Origin: Streptococcus suis | GTDB taxonomy: Bacteria; Bacillota; Bacilli; Lactobacillales; Streptococcaceae | Length of the DNA stretch: 64,000 nucleotides | Assembly (NCBI GenBank): GCA_002831545.1 | Contig: CP025095.1 | Coordinates: 1,178,001-1,242,000 of the forward strand | Direction of reading: 5' to 3' | Shown: positions 8,477 to 15,658 of the stretch, piece after piece | Numbering within the stretch: position 1 is the first letter of the stretch | How the letters are laid out: the number at the start of each line of letters is the position of its first letter | Notes under the pieces: model-generated | Database searches by the model: none | Seen by the model: only the letters and a program-made list of their open reading frames with translations | Told to the model about the DNA's origin: nothing | Made by a program: the position numbers and the translations under genes

Positions 8477-10051
8477 ATGACACAAACCTGTATTTATTTA
8501 CGCCTATCACGAGACGATGGAGATAATATTGAAAGTAACTCCATTGTCAATCAGCGTTCACTTTTACGAGACTATGCCCAAAAGCATGACCTTATCATCT
8601 TAGAAGAATTTGTAGATGATGGTATTAGTGGCCTAACCTTTAATCGTCCGGATTTCAACCGTATGATGACGATGGTTAATGAGAAAAGGATAGATACTAT
8701 TATCGTCAAAGACCTGTCTCGGTTTGGGCGAGACTATATTGAGACTGGGAAGTATATTCAAAGGATTTTCCCTTCTATTGGTGTTAGGTTTATCTCGGTC
8801 AATGATCATTATGATAGTTTGACTGCTGATACCAATGAAACACATCTTGTCCTGCCGATTAAAAGCCTTATCAATGATAGCTACTGTCGGGATATTTCTA
8901 TGAAAGTCCGTAGCACACAGAAGGCTAAGCGTCAGAACGGAGAATTTATAGGAGCTTTTGCCCCTTACGGTTATCGTAAAGACGATAACGTGAGGAACCA
9001 CCTAGTAGTGGATGAGAGTGCTCGTTCAATCATTGAAAAAATCTTTACACTCAAGTTAGAAGGATATTCTTCCAATAGGATTGCCACTTATCTCAATAAA
9101 GCTGGCATTGCAACCCCACTCCAATATAAGAAATCTTGTCACGAAAATTTCAAGGGATTTTATGGTAATTCTAATCAGTGGAATGCCAAAATGGTTAATC
9201 GTATTCTGGTCAATAGAGTTTATACAGGGACTTTAGAACAGGGAAAACATACGAAACTGAATTACAAATCGAAACAGTCTCTAAAGGTTAGTCCAGATGA
9301 CTGGGTGCGGGTAGAGAACACACACGAAGGTATTGTATCTGAAAGCACCTTTGAGATTGCCAATAGCTTATTACTTAGAGATGTCAAAAATGGAAAAGGG
9401 CAGCCTTCTTTATTTACAGGATTACTCTTTTGTAAAGACTGTCAATCTCAGATGATACAGCGAAAAGTCCGTTACAAGAAAATAGAGACCATTCAGTACA
9501 TCTGTAGTACATACAACAAGGGAAAAGGTTGTAGTCGTCATTCTATTAAGGACGACAGCCTACTGGAAGTCATTTCAACCTTGATAGCTCAACACCTGGA
9601 GTGGAAGTCCTATCTGATTGAACGTATCCCTCATTATCTTTCACAAGAACCTTTTCTTGAAATTGACTTTACAGGACTTGTGACCGAACGAAAGAAGTAT
9701 GAGCTATTAATCCAATCCCTGTATATGGACCTAGATGATGGTCTTATCAATGAGTTGGAGTATCAGGAATTTCAGAGACATTATCGCCAAAAGCTGAAGC
9801 AGGTTGAAGAAACCATTGCTCTTAAAAAAGAATTAGCTCAGGAACTCTATCATAAACTCCAAGATAGGGAAGCTTGGTTGAAGCAATTAAGTGAGTTGAG
9901 AGACACAGACTGCTTAAACCGCTTGACATTGGTTTCCCTCTTAGATCGGATTAATATTGGAGAAGACCACGAGATTACGCTGGTCTTTCATGATATAAAA
10001 GAGATGGATATTCTCCAACAGTTTTCTCAATCGGAAACGGAGGCGGTTTGA
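8477..10051 (+). CDS. Large serine recombinase 1
   Basis: This 524-residue large serine recombinase has a resolvase domain (residues 1-150) with the catalytic serine region CIYLRLSRDD and the conserved VKDLSRFGRDYIE motif. A recombinase domain follows (about 155-270, with RIATYLNKAGIATP), then a zinc ribbon with CxxC (FCKDCQSQM, about 315, and a later Cys pair), then a long coiled coil (about 390-490). Such enzymes cut and join att sites for integration, excision or inversion. ATG follows AAGGAGAAGACA. The TGA stop overlaps the next start (TGATG), so the three recombinases are translated as a coupled set. Which of the three does the strand exchange cannot be told. Confidence 0.93.
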   Translation: MTQTCIYLRLSRDDGDNIESNSIVNQRSLLRDYAQKHDLIILEEFVDDGISGLTFNRPDFNRMMTMVNEKRIDTIIVKDLSRFGRDYIETGKYIQRIFPSIGVRFISVNDHYDSLTADTNETHLVLPIKSLINDSYCRDISMKVRSTQKAKRQNGEFIGAFAPYGYRKDDNVRNHLVVDESARSIIEKIFTLKLEGYSSNRIATYLNKAGIATPLQYKKSCHENFKGFYGNSNQWNAKMVNRILVNRVYTGTLEQGKHTKLNYKSKQSLKVSPDDWVRVENTHEGIVSESTFEIANSLLLRDVKNGKGQPSLFTGLLFCKDCQSQMIQRKVRYKKIETIQYICSTYNKGKGCSRHSIKDDSLLEVISTLIAQHLEWKSYLIERIPHYLSQEPFLEIDFTGLVTERKKYELLIQSLYMDLDDGLINELEYQEFQRHYRQKLKQVEETIALKKELAQELYHKLQDREAWLKQLSELRDTDCLNRLTLVSLLDRINIGEDHEITLVFHDIKEMDILQQFSQSETEAV

Positions 10052-11667
10052 TGGCTCGCACGAAGAATCGCTATCGTACAGAAGAAACAAAGACTACTCA
10101 GGTTACAATCTATCGAACTGGTATTTACATTAGATTATCTAAGGAAAGAACAGAAACTTGGAGAAATAAATCACAGTCATTAGAGACACAAGAAAGCTTA
10201 GCGAGAACATTCGCCAAAGATAAGGGCTTAATGGTTGTCAAGGCATATACTGATTATGAGTATTCAGGCACGAAGTTTAACCGCCCTGCCTTTCAAGAAA
10301 TGATGGAGGACATTAAAAAAGGTCATATCAATTGTATTCTGATTCGTGACTTATCACGCCTGGGTAGAGATTATATCGAAATGGGTCGTCTTATTGATAA
10401 AGTTTTCCCCTTCTTGGGTGTTCGTTTCATCTCTATCAATGATAACCTTGATACCCTTAACGGACTTGAAGAAAAGAAGTCGTTTGAGGTAGAAATTAAG
10501 AATTTGGTTAACGACCTTTATTCTAAAGATATTTCAAAGAAAGTGACTGCGAGTCATATTTATCATGCTAGCCGTGGCTACTATATTGGAAGTTTTGCTC
10601 CGTATGGGTATCAGTTGGACAAACAAGAGCATGGTGTCAAACTGATGATAGACCCTCTTGTAAAGCCGATTTTAAGAATAGCTTTCGACATTTTAGTTCA
10701 GGGAAAATCCATTAGTAAAGTAACGGCATATCTCAATAAAGCTAGAGTTGCAGTTCCAACCGTATATAGGCGAACTGGACAACTATATCGTAGTGAAGAT
10801 GATCGAACAGAGTGGAGAAATTCGACTATCCTTCGTTTAATCCAAAGTCCTGTTTATCAGGGACATCTTGTGCAGCGTAAATCCAATAAAACTCTTACGG
10901 AGACGGATTATATTCGATTTGAATACGCTCATGAAGCTTATATCACTCGAGAAGAATATGATAAAATCGTTACCTATCTTCACAGCAGACGGAGTATTAA
11001 AAAAAGGCTACAGCCGAAGAGGCCTAATCGATACAAGGGATTGATTTACGCTCAAGGAAATTCTAAGCAAATGTATCGCTATTGTCGTCACTTTTCAAAT
11101 CAGAAATCTGACTATGATTATTATTACTTCACGGACCATGTCTATGACCCTCAAATATCTGAAAAACAGACAGTTTATATTAGTGAGATAGCTTTAGATA
11201 GAATAATCTCAGAGTTGCTTCAAGCAGAAATCGAACGTTTAGGAATAGCTGAGCAGCTACTGTCTAAGTTGAAAACAAAAAAAGATGATTGTATTAAGGT
11301 TTATTATAGGCAAGTAAGGCAACACCAACAAGCTATCTTGCGATTACTAGAAGAAATAAGTGACTTATATGCTTCATATAGTTTGGTACGGACTGAAAAA
11401 GCAACCTATCTCACTCAAAAATCTGAAAAGGAAGCTCAAATTGAGACACTTTCGCAGGAAATAAGACATTGTGAGGTGGCTATTGGGCAACTGGAAGAAG
11501 AACATCAGAAGCAGATAAGTTGGGTAAAATCGCTAACTCAATGCCAAGGAACAGAGACTCTAACCTCGGAACTATTACAGGCAATTATCGAACGCATCGA
11601 AGTTGACGTAAATAAACAAGTAACGATTACTTTTCGCTGTCAGCTGGGAGGTGCAGTCAATGTCTAA
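10051..11667 (+). CDS. Large serine recombinase 2, without zinc-ribbon cysteines
   Basis: This 538-residue large serine recombinase has a resolvase domain with GIYIRLSKER and IRDLSRLGRDYIEMGRLID, a recombinase domain (about 170-280) and a C-terminal coiled coil. At the place where the sister enzymes carry a Cys-x-x-Cys zinc ribbon, this one has KGLIYAQGNSKQMYRYCRH: the first Cys pair is absent. Start ATG 10051 overlaps the previous stop and follows GGAGG. The missing metal site may alter DNA binding, or the protein may act only as a partner of the others. The catalytic Ser and Arg motifs look intact. Confidence 0.92.
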   Translation: MARTKNRYRTEETKTTQVTIYRTGIYIRLSKERTETWRNKSQSLETQESLARTFAKDKGLMVVKAYTDYEYSGTKFNRPAFQEMMEDIKKGHINCILIRDLSRLGRDYIEMGRLIDKVFPFLGVRFISINDNLDTLNGLEEKKSFEVEIKNLVNDLYSKDISKKVTASHIYHASRGYYIGSFAPYGYQLDKQEHGVKLMIDPLVKPILRIAFDILVQGKSISKVTAYLNKARVAVPTVYRRTGQLYRSEDDRTEWRNSTILRLIQSPVYQGHLVQRKSNKTLTETDYIRFEYAHEAYITREEYDKIVTYLHSRRSIKKRLQPKRPNRYKGLIYAQGNSKQMYRYCRHFSNQKSDYDYYYFTDHVYDPQISEKQTVYISEIALDRIISELLQAEIERLGIAEQLLSKLKTKKDDCIKVYYRQVRQHQQAILRLLEEISDLYASYSLVRTEKATYLTQKSEKEAQIETLSQEIRHCEVAIGQLEEEHQKQISWVKSLTQCQGTETLTSELLQAIIERIEVDVNKQVTITFRCQLGGAVNV

Positions 11668-13096
11668 AGTAGCTTTATATCTTAGATTATCTGTCGATGA
11701 GGCTGGAACGGATGAGAGTATTTCCATTGTCAATCAAAGATACTTGCTTCATCATTATCTAGATAATTCATCTGACTTTCAAAACTTTCAGCGAGAAGAA
11801 TTTGTGGATGACGGTTTCTCAGGGACAACCGTCAATCGTCCTGCTTTTCAACGATTGATGACAAAGGTAAAATCTGGCGAGATTCGTCATGTTATTGTTA
11901 AAGACCTCTCACGATTTATGCGTGATTATCTGGAGTTAGGAAACTACCTGGAAAATATATTCCCCTTTCTAGGAGTGAGGTTCATTGCTCTAAATGACCA
12001 ATATGATAGCCTGACATCAGAGAATAATGGTGTTGAGATTGACGTTCCCTTTAAGAATTTGCTTAATGAATTTTATGCTAAGGATGTTTCTGAAAAGATC
12101 AAGAGTGCGATGAACAGCATGAAACGCTCGGGCAAAAACATGAGCTGGTTGCCGCCGTTTGGTTATCTCAAGGATCCAGAGGACCGTTTCAAGATTATTA
12201 TTGACGAGACAGTTGCACCAATTGTTCGACGGATTTTCGCCTTGTACCTTGATGGTAATAGTTACCAAACAATTGCTCGACTCCTGAATGAAGAACAAGT
12301 CATTACTCCAGCAGAACGAAAGATGCAAATCAGTCAGGCACGTTACGCAAAGTCACTCCGTTTAACAACTGAGCAAAAACGAAATGTTTGGAGTAGCACT
12401 ACCGTTGGTCAAATTTTAAAGAATGAAGCCTATAAGGGAACTTATCTTTTTAATACTCGGACGTATGTAAGGGGGAAGCATGTTTTCAGACCAAAATCAG
12501 AGTGGGAGCGGATTGAGAACAATCACGAAGCGATTATTTCATCAGAACTATTTGAACAAGTTGTCCAATTAAAAGGATCAAAAGCCACTAAAAGAAAACA
12601 GCATCAGATACCTAAAACATCATCTGTATTGACAGGTCTGATTCGTTGTGAGCATTGTGATCATTCTTTGATTGGACATTACAACCATCAAGGTTACCAA
12701 TATTTTTCCTGTCGTTATTGTAAGGGGCAGGGAGAAAAAATGAAGTCTTGTCGAGTGGATAGGATTGAACAAGCAATCAAAGGGAAACTAGGAGATGAAG
12801 CAGTAAAACCTCATCAAAAGGTATCTAAGACCCTTGTTCTTCGTGAAATTGAACGTTTGAAGACAGAAAAACTTGCCTGCTTTCAGGACTACAAGGATAG
12901 CCTGTTGACCAGAGAAGATTATATTGCCAAGAAAAAGGAAGTGGATAAATCTGTTCAGGCTTTGGAAGAACAGATGAAAGAAGCGAACTGTGTTCAGTTA
13001 CCAACTGACAAGAAGTTAAGCAAAGAAATTGTAGTTGCACACGTTGACAAAGTTGTGGTTGATTGTCTTGGCTTTTTTACAGTTATCTATAAATAG
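11660..13096 (+). CDS. Large serine recombinase 3
   Basis: This 478-residue large serine recombinase carries ALYLRLSVDEAG (catalytic serine), VKDLSRFMRDYLELGNYLE, and a recombinase domain with TIARLLNEEQVITP. Its zinc ribbon is complete (RCEHCDHSL, then FSCRYCKG), and a short coiled coil follows. The chosen ATG at 11660 follows GGGAGGTG by eight bases and overlaps the end of recombinase 2. A GTG nine bases earlier is in frame but overlaps the ribosome site. It is the last gene of the element on this side; a terminator and then a truncated Nudix gene follow. Sets of three serine recombinases are known from Gram-positive integrative elements. Confidence 0.93.
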   Translation: MSKVALYLRLSVDEAGTDESISIVNQRYLLHHYLDNSSDFQNFQREEFVDDGFSGTTVNRPAFQRLMTKVKSGEIRHVIVKDLSRFMRDYLELGNYLENIFPFLGVRFIALNDQYDSLTSENNGVEIDVPFKNLLNEFYAKDVSEKIKSAMNSMKRSGKNMSWLPPFGYLKDPEDRFKIIIDETVAPIVRRIFALYLDGNSYQTIARLLNEEQVITPAERKMQISQARYAKSLRLTTEQKRNVWSSTTVGQILKNEAYKGTYLFNTRTYVRGKHVFRPKSEWERIENNHEAIISSELFEQVVQLKGSKATKRKQHQIPKTSSVLTGLIRCEHCDHSLIGHYNHQGYQYFSCRYCKGQGEKMKSCRVDRIEQAIKGKLGDEAVKPHQKVSKTLVLREIERLKTEKLACFQDYKDSLLTREDYIAKKKEVDKSVQALEEQMKEANCVQLPTDKKLSKEIVVAHVDKVVVDCLGFFTVIYK

Positions 13097-13102
13097 TTGA
13101 GG

Positions 13103-13130
13103 AAGAGACTTGAATCCTATCAAGTCTCTT
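13103..13130 (+). terminator. Terminator after recombinase 3
   Basis: Perfect 11-base stem AAGAGACTTGA / TCAAGTCTCTT with loop ATCCTA, followed by TCTC. The U-run is short, so termination may be partial. Confidence 0.6.
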
Positions 13131-13182
13131 TCTCGATAGGTTGCTTTGTGATATAATTAGTGTGAAATCTAGTAAATAAATA

Positions 13183-13200
13183 GTGTCAGTAGCTTGACAC
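13183..13200. repeat. Inverted repeat at the element/Nudix junction
   Basis: GTGTCA and TGACAC arms around GTAGCT sit a few bases before the point where Nudix homology starts. This is a candidate recombinase binding half-site pair (att site region). An extended -10 (TGATATAAT, 13149-13157) lies just upstream and points outward. Confidence 0.4.
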
Positions 13201-13550
13201 AAGAGGGACATATTGAAGAAGGCGAGAATTTCCATGATTCGGTTGTTAGAGAAGTGCAAGAAGAAACGGGTTTAACAGTCACTGATGCTCGCTTGGTTGG
13301 TCTTAAACATTGGCCGGATAAGGAAGGGCATCGTTACATTGTATTTCTCTATAAGGCAACAGAGTTTACAGGAACTATCCGATCAACTGAAGAAGGCGAG
13401 GTGCGTTGGGTCGAGAAGTCGGACCTGCCTCAGATGGATTTGGCCTATGATTTGCTAGAAATACTGAAAGTCATGGATGAGCCAGATTTGTCCGAGTTCT
13501 TTTATACTAGAAAAAATGACGATGGAGAGTGGGATATAAATTTTAGGTAG
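13194..13550 (+). pseudogene. Nudix hydrolase lacking its N-terminus (element insertion)
   Basis: The frame starts abruptly inside the Nudix box: GHIEEGENFHDSVVREVQEE followed by TGL matches G-x5-E-x7-REUxEExGU completely. Nudix hydrolases normally have about 30-45 residues forming two beta strands before this box. Here only TTG ACA CAA GAG precede it, and upstream DNA belongs to the recombinase element. The C-terminal half (to WDINFR) looks intact. The simplest reading is that a serine-recombinase element integrated into the gene and separated the 5' part, which would lie beyond the left window edge. A short product could still be made from TTG 13194, but it is unlikely to fold normally. Confidence 0.75.
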
Positions 13551-13573
13551 AAGCTAGAAATAGCTTCTTTTTT
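13549..13573 (+). terminator. Terminator after Nudix gene
   Basis: AGAAGCTA GAAA TAGCTTCT followed by a T-run: perfect 8-base stem with a GAAA loop. Confidence 0.85.
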
Positions 13574-13604
13574 ATGCTGTTTGAATAAAAATACAACAAA
13601 CTAG

Positions 13605-13633
13605 TTGACAAATGTATAAAAATGACGTAAAAT
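13605..13633 (+). promoter_or_regulatory. Promoter of first binding-protein gene
   Basis: TTGACA, 17-base spacer, TAAAAT. The 5' part TTGACAAATGTATAAAAATG recurs in the promoter of the paralogue at 14597, which suggests common regulation or simple duplication. Confidence 0.75.
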
Positions 13634-13663
13634 GTTTTTATCTTTCAAAAAAGGAGAAAAAAT

Positions 13664-13702
13664 ATGCATTTTACTATAATGAAAGTCCGATGTTTTATAT
13701 AA
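13664..13702 (+). CDS. Possible 12-residue leader peptide
   Basis: Between the promoter and the binding-protein gene, AAAAGGAGAAAAAAT precedes ATG and a 12-codon frame, MHFTIMKVRCFI, then TAA. The ribosome site is stronger than that of many genes here. It may be a leader peptide controlling the transporter gene, or an incidental frame. Confidence 0.35.
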   Translation: MHFTIMKVRCFI

Positions 13703-13746
13703 AAAACGGTATAAGTATGCACAGGATTGTTTTAAAGGAGAATATG

Positions 13747-14559
13747 ATGATGAAAAAATATATTATGACGGGATTGGTTTTGTTGGCAACGATGACCCTA
13801 AGTGCTTGTAGTGGAAATGCTACTCAAGAAGATACTTCCTTGAAGGATGTTCAGGAAAAGGGAAAACTAATTGTTGCATTGAATCCAGAATTTCCACCAT
13901 TTGAGTTTAGAACACTGGTTGATGGCAAAGATACAATCGTTGGAGCTGACATTGAGCTTGCAAAATCCATTGGTCAAGAATTGGGTGTAGAAGTCGAATT
14001 TTCAGCGATGAGTTTTGATAATGTTTTGAACAATGTCCAGTCAGGGCAATCGGATATTGCCATTTCAGGAATTTCAGCCACTGAAGAGCGTGCAAAAGTG
14101 TATGATTTTTCCATTCCTTACTACACCTCAACCAATAAAGTTATTATAAATAAAGAGGATCTTGCACAATATACATCGCTTGATTCTCTAGCAGAGGCAA
14201 ATATAGGAGCACAAAAAGGTTCTATTCAAGAACAAATTGTTAAAGAACAGCTTCCGTCTTCCACGGTTATTGCTCTAGCTTCGAACGGCGAGCTGATTAA
14301 TCAATTAAAATCACAGAAGCTAGAAGCAGTTATTTTTGAAGAGCCGATTGCGAAAGCCTATGTTGCCAAAAATGATGACTTGGTTATTTTAGATACTGAG
14401 ATAAAAAGTAGCTATTCAGATGCCTATGCTATTGCCTTGCCAAAAGGAAGTACAGCTTTAAAGGAAAAAGTTGACTCTGTCATTACAAAACTAGTGGAAT
14501 CTGGACAGATGGATCAATTTGTTCAAGAAGCCTATGAATTATCCATTGCTAACAATTAA
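13747..14559 (+). CDS. Amino-acid ABC transporter substrate-binding lipoprotein 1
   Basis: This periplasmic-binding-protein type 3 lipoprotein has about 270 residues. It has a signal peptide ending in the lipobox LSACSG, so it should be anchored outside the membrane. The binding fold follows, with conserved FPPFEFRTLVDG, GADIELAKSIGQELGV, SAMSFDNVLNNVQSGQSDIA and ISATEERAKVYDFS. The family captures polar or charged amino acids (Arg, Gln, cystine types); the substrate cannot be fixed from sequence. Three ATGs (13744, 13747, 13750) follow AAAGGAG; 13747 has the best spacing. No permease or ATPase genes accompany it, and a close paralogue follows, so it must use transport subunits encoded elsewhere. 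Confidence 0.9.
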   Translation: MMKKYIMTGLVLLATMTLSACSGNATQEDTSLKDVQEKGKLIVALNPEFPPFEFRTLVDGKDTIVGADIELAKSIGQELGVEVEFSAMSFDNVLNNVQSGQSDIAISGISATEERAKVYDFSIPYYTSTNKVIINKEDLAQYTSLDSLAEANIGAQKGSIQEQIVKEQLPSSTVIALASNGELINQLKSQKLEAVIFEEPIAKAYVAKNDDLVILDTEIKSSYSDAYAIALPKGSTALKEKVDSVITKLVESGQMDQFVQEAYELSIANN

Positions 14560-14596
14560 ATTTTATACGATTAAATTGAATAAAAATAATATTTTC

Positions 14597-14625
14597 TTGA
14601 CAAATGTATAAAAATGAATTAAAAT
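14597..14625 (+). promoter_or_regulatory. Promoter of second binding-protein gene
   Basis: TTGACA, 17-base spacer, TAAAAT, nearly identical to the promoter at 13605. A 16-codon frame starting at 14660 lies in the same leader position, but its ribosome site is poor. Confidence 0.75.
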
Positions 14626-14730
14626 GAGAATACATTCTGAAAAACTGCAAGAAAATACAATGAAAATCAATAAGCTTGTGTTTTTTAGAATAAGTATTTT
14701 ATTAAAATAAAGAGAAGGTATTTAGGAAAT

Positions 14731-15531
14731 ATGAAAAAAATCTTGGCATTAGCAGCAACAGTTTTAGCAGGATTGACATTGGTAGCTTGTTCTTCGACGT
14801 CATCACAATCCGCATTAGATAAAATTAAAGAAAAAGGAACATTGGTAGTGGCAACTAGTCCAGACTATGCTCCATTCGAGTTTCAGGCACTAGTTGATGG
14901 AAAGAATGAAGTTGTTGGTGCAGATATTATGTTGGCTCAAAAAATAGCCGACGAACTTGGGGTCAAGCTTGAAGTTTCAGCAATGAGTTTTGACAATGTA
15001 TTGTCTAGCGTTCAAAATGGCAAAGCTGATATTGCAATTGCTGGTCTATCTTATTCGGAAGAGCGTGCAAAAGTTTTTGATTTCTCTGAAAGTTACTATC
15101 AAATTTCTGATGTATTACTTATCAAAAAAGATAGCGCCAATTCACTCACTTCAATTGATGCTATGAGCGGGAAAACTCTCGCGGTACAAAAGGGTTCAAC
15201 ACAAGAATCCTACGCACAGGAAAACATTAGTCAAGCTAACATAATTTCTTTAACCTTGATGGGTGAAGCTGTAAATGAGCTCAAATCAGGAAAAGTTGAT
15301 GCTATTTTAATGGATTCTCCAGTTGCTGCTGGTTATGTTTCACAGAATTCAGATTTAGCCGTTGCATCCGTTGAATTTCCAACGATTGATGAGAATTCGA
15401 AAGTCATTGCTTTGCCAAAAGGTAGTACAGAACTAAAAACTGCGATAGACAAGGTTATCGCAGAAGTAAAAGCAAGTGGTGAGTTTGATACTTTCCTTGA
15501 GAAAGCTGCAACATATACAAGTGTTGAATAA
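14731..15531 (+). CDS. Amino-acid ABC transporter substrate-binding lipoprotein 2
   Basis: This 266-residue paralogue of the preceding gene has the lipobox LVACSS after a short signal peptide. A type 3 binding fold follows, with YAPFEFQALVDGKNEVVGAD, SAMSFDNVLSSVQNGKADIA and YSEERAKVFDFS. The two proteins share most of these motifs but differ near the ligand pocket (for example SATEERAK against SYSEERAK). They may have diverged in substrate preference. It has its own promoter with the same core and a terminator downstream. No cognate permease is in the neighbourhood. Confidence 0.92.
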   Translation: MKKILALAATVLAGLTLVACSSTSSQSALDKIKEKGTLVVATSPDYAPFEFQALVDGKNEVVGADIMLAQKIADELGVKLEVSAMSFDNVLSSVQNGKADIAIAGLSYSEERAKVFDFSESYYQISDVLLIKKDSANSLTSIDAMSGKTLAVQKGSTQESYAQENISQANIISLTLMGEAVNELKSGKVDAILMDSPVAAGYVSQNSDLAVASVEFPTIDENSKVIALPKGSTELKTAIDKVIAEVKASGEFDTFLEKAATYTSVE

Positions 15532-15538
15532 GAGAAAC

Positions 15539-15570
15539 GAACAATCATCGGAAACGGTGGTTGTTTTTGT
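15539..15570 (+). terminator. Terminator after binding-protein 2
   Basis: ACAATCA / TGGTTGT stem (one G-U pair) around CGGAAACG, followed by TTTTTG. Confidence 0.7.
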
Positions 15571-15581
15571 ATGCAAAAAAG

Positions 15582-15646
15582 AATGGAGTAAGTGAGCCAC
15601 TCCCCAAAAGTTAGACAGAAAATTGGGGTCGGTTCAATACTCCATT
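15582..15646. repeat. IS-end-like inverted repeat between convergent genes
   Basis: AATGGAGTA and TACTCCATT form outer arms, and CCCCAA and TTGGGG inner arms, around AAGTTAGACAGAAA. The sequence GTGAGCCACTCCCCAAAAGT resembles the terminal repeats of IS3-family elements in streptococci (from memory, not searched). With T-runs on both strands it may also end transcription from both sides. No transposase is present. Confidence 0.45.
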
Positions 15647-15658
15647 TTTTATAGATAA

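Noticed and set aside
13612..13746. N-terminal extension of binding protein 1
   Set aside because: It starts inside the promoter and would bury the lipoprotein signal peptide.
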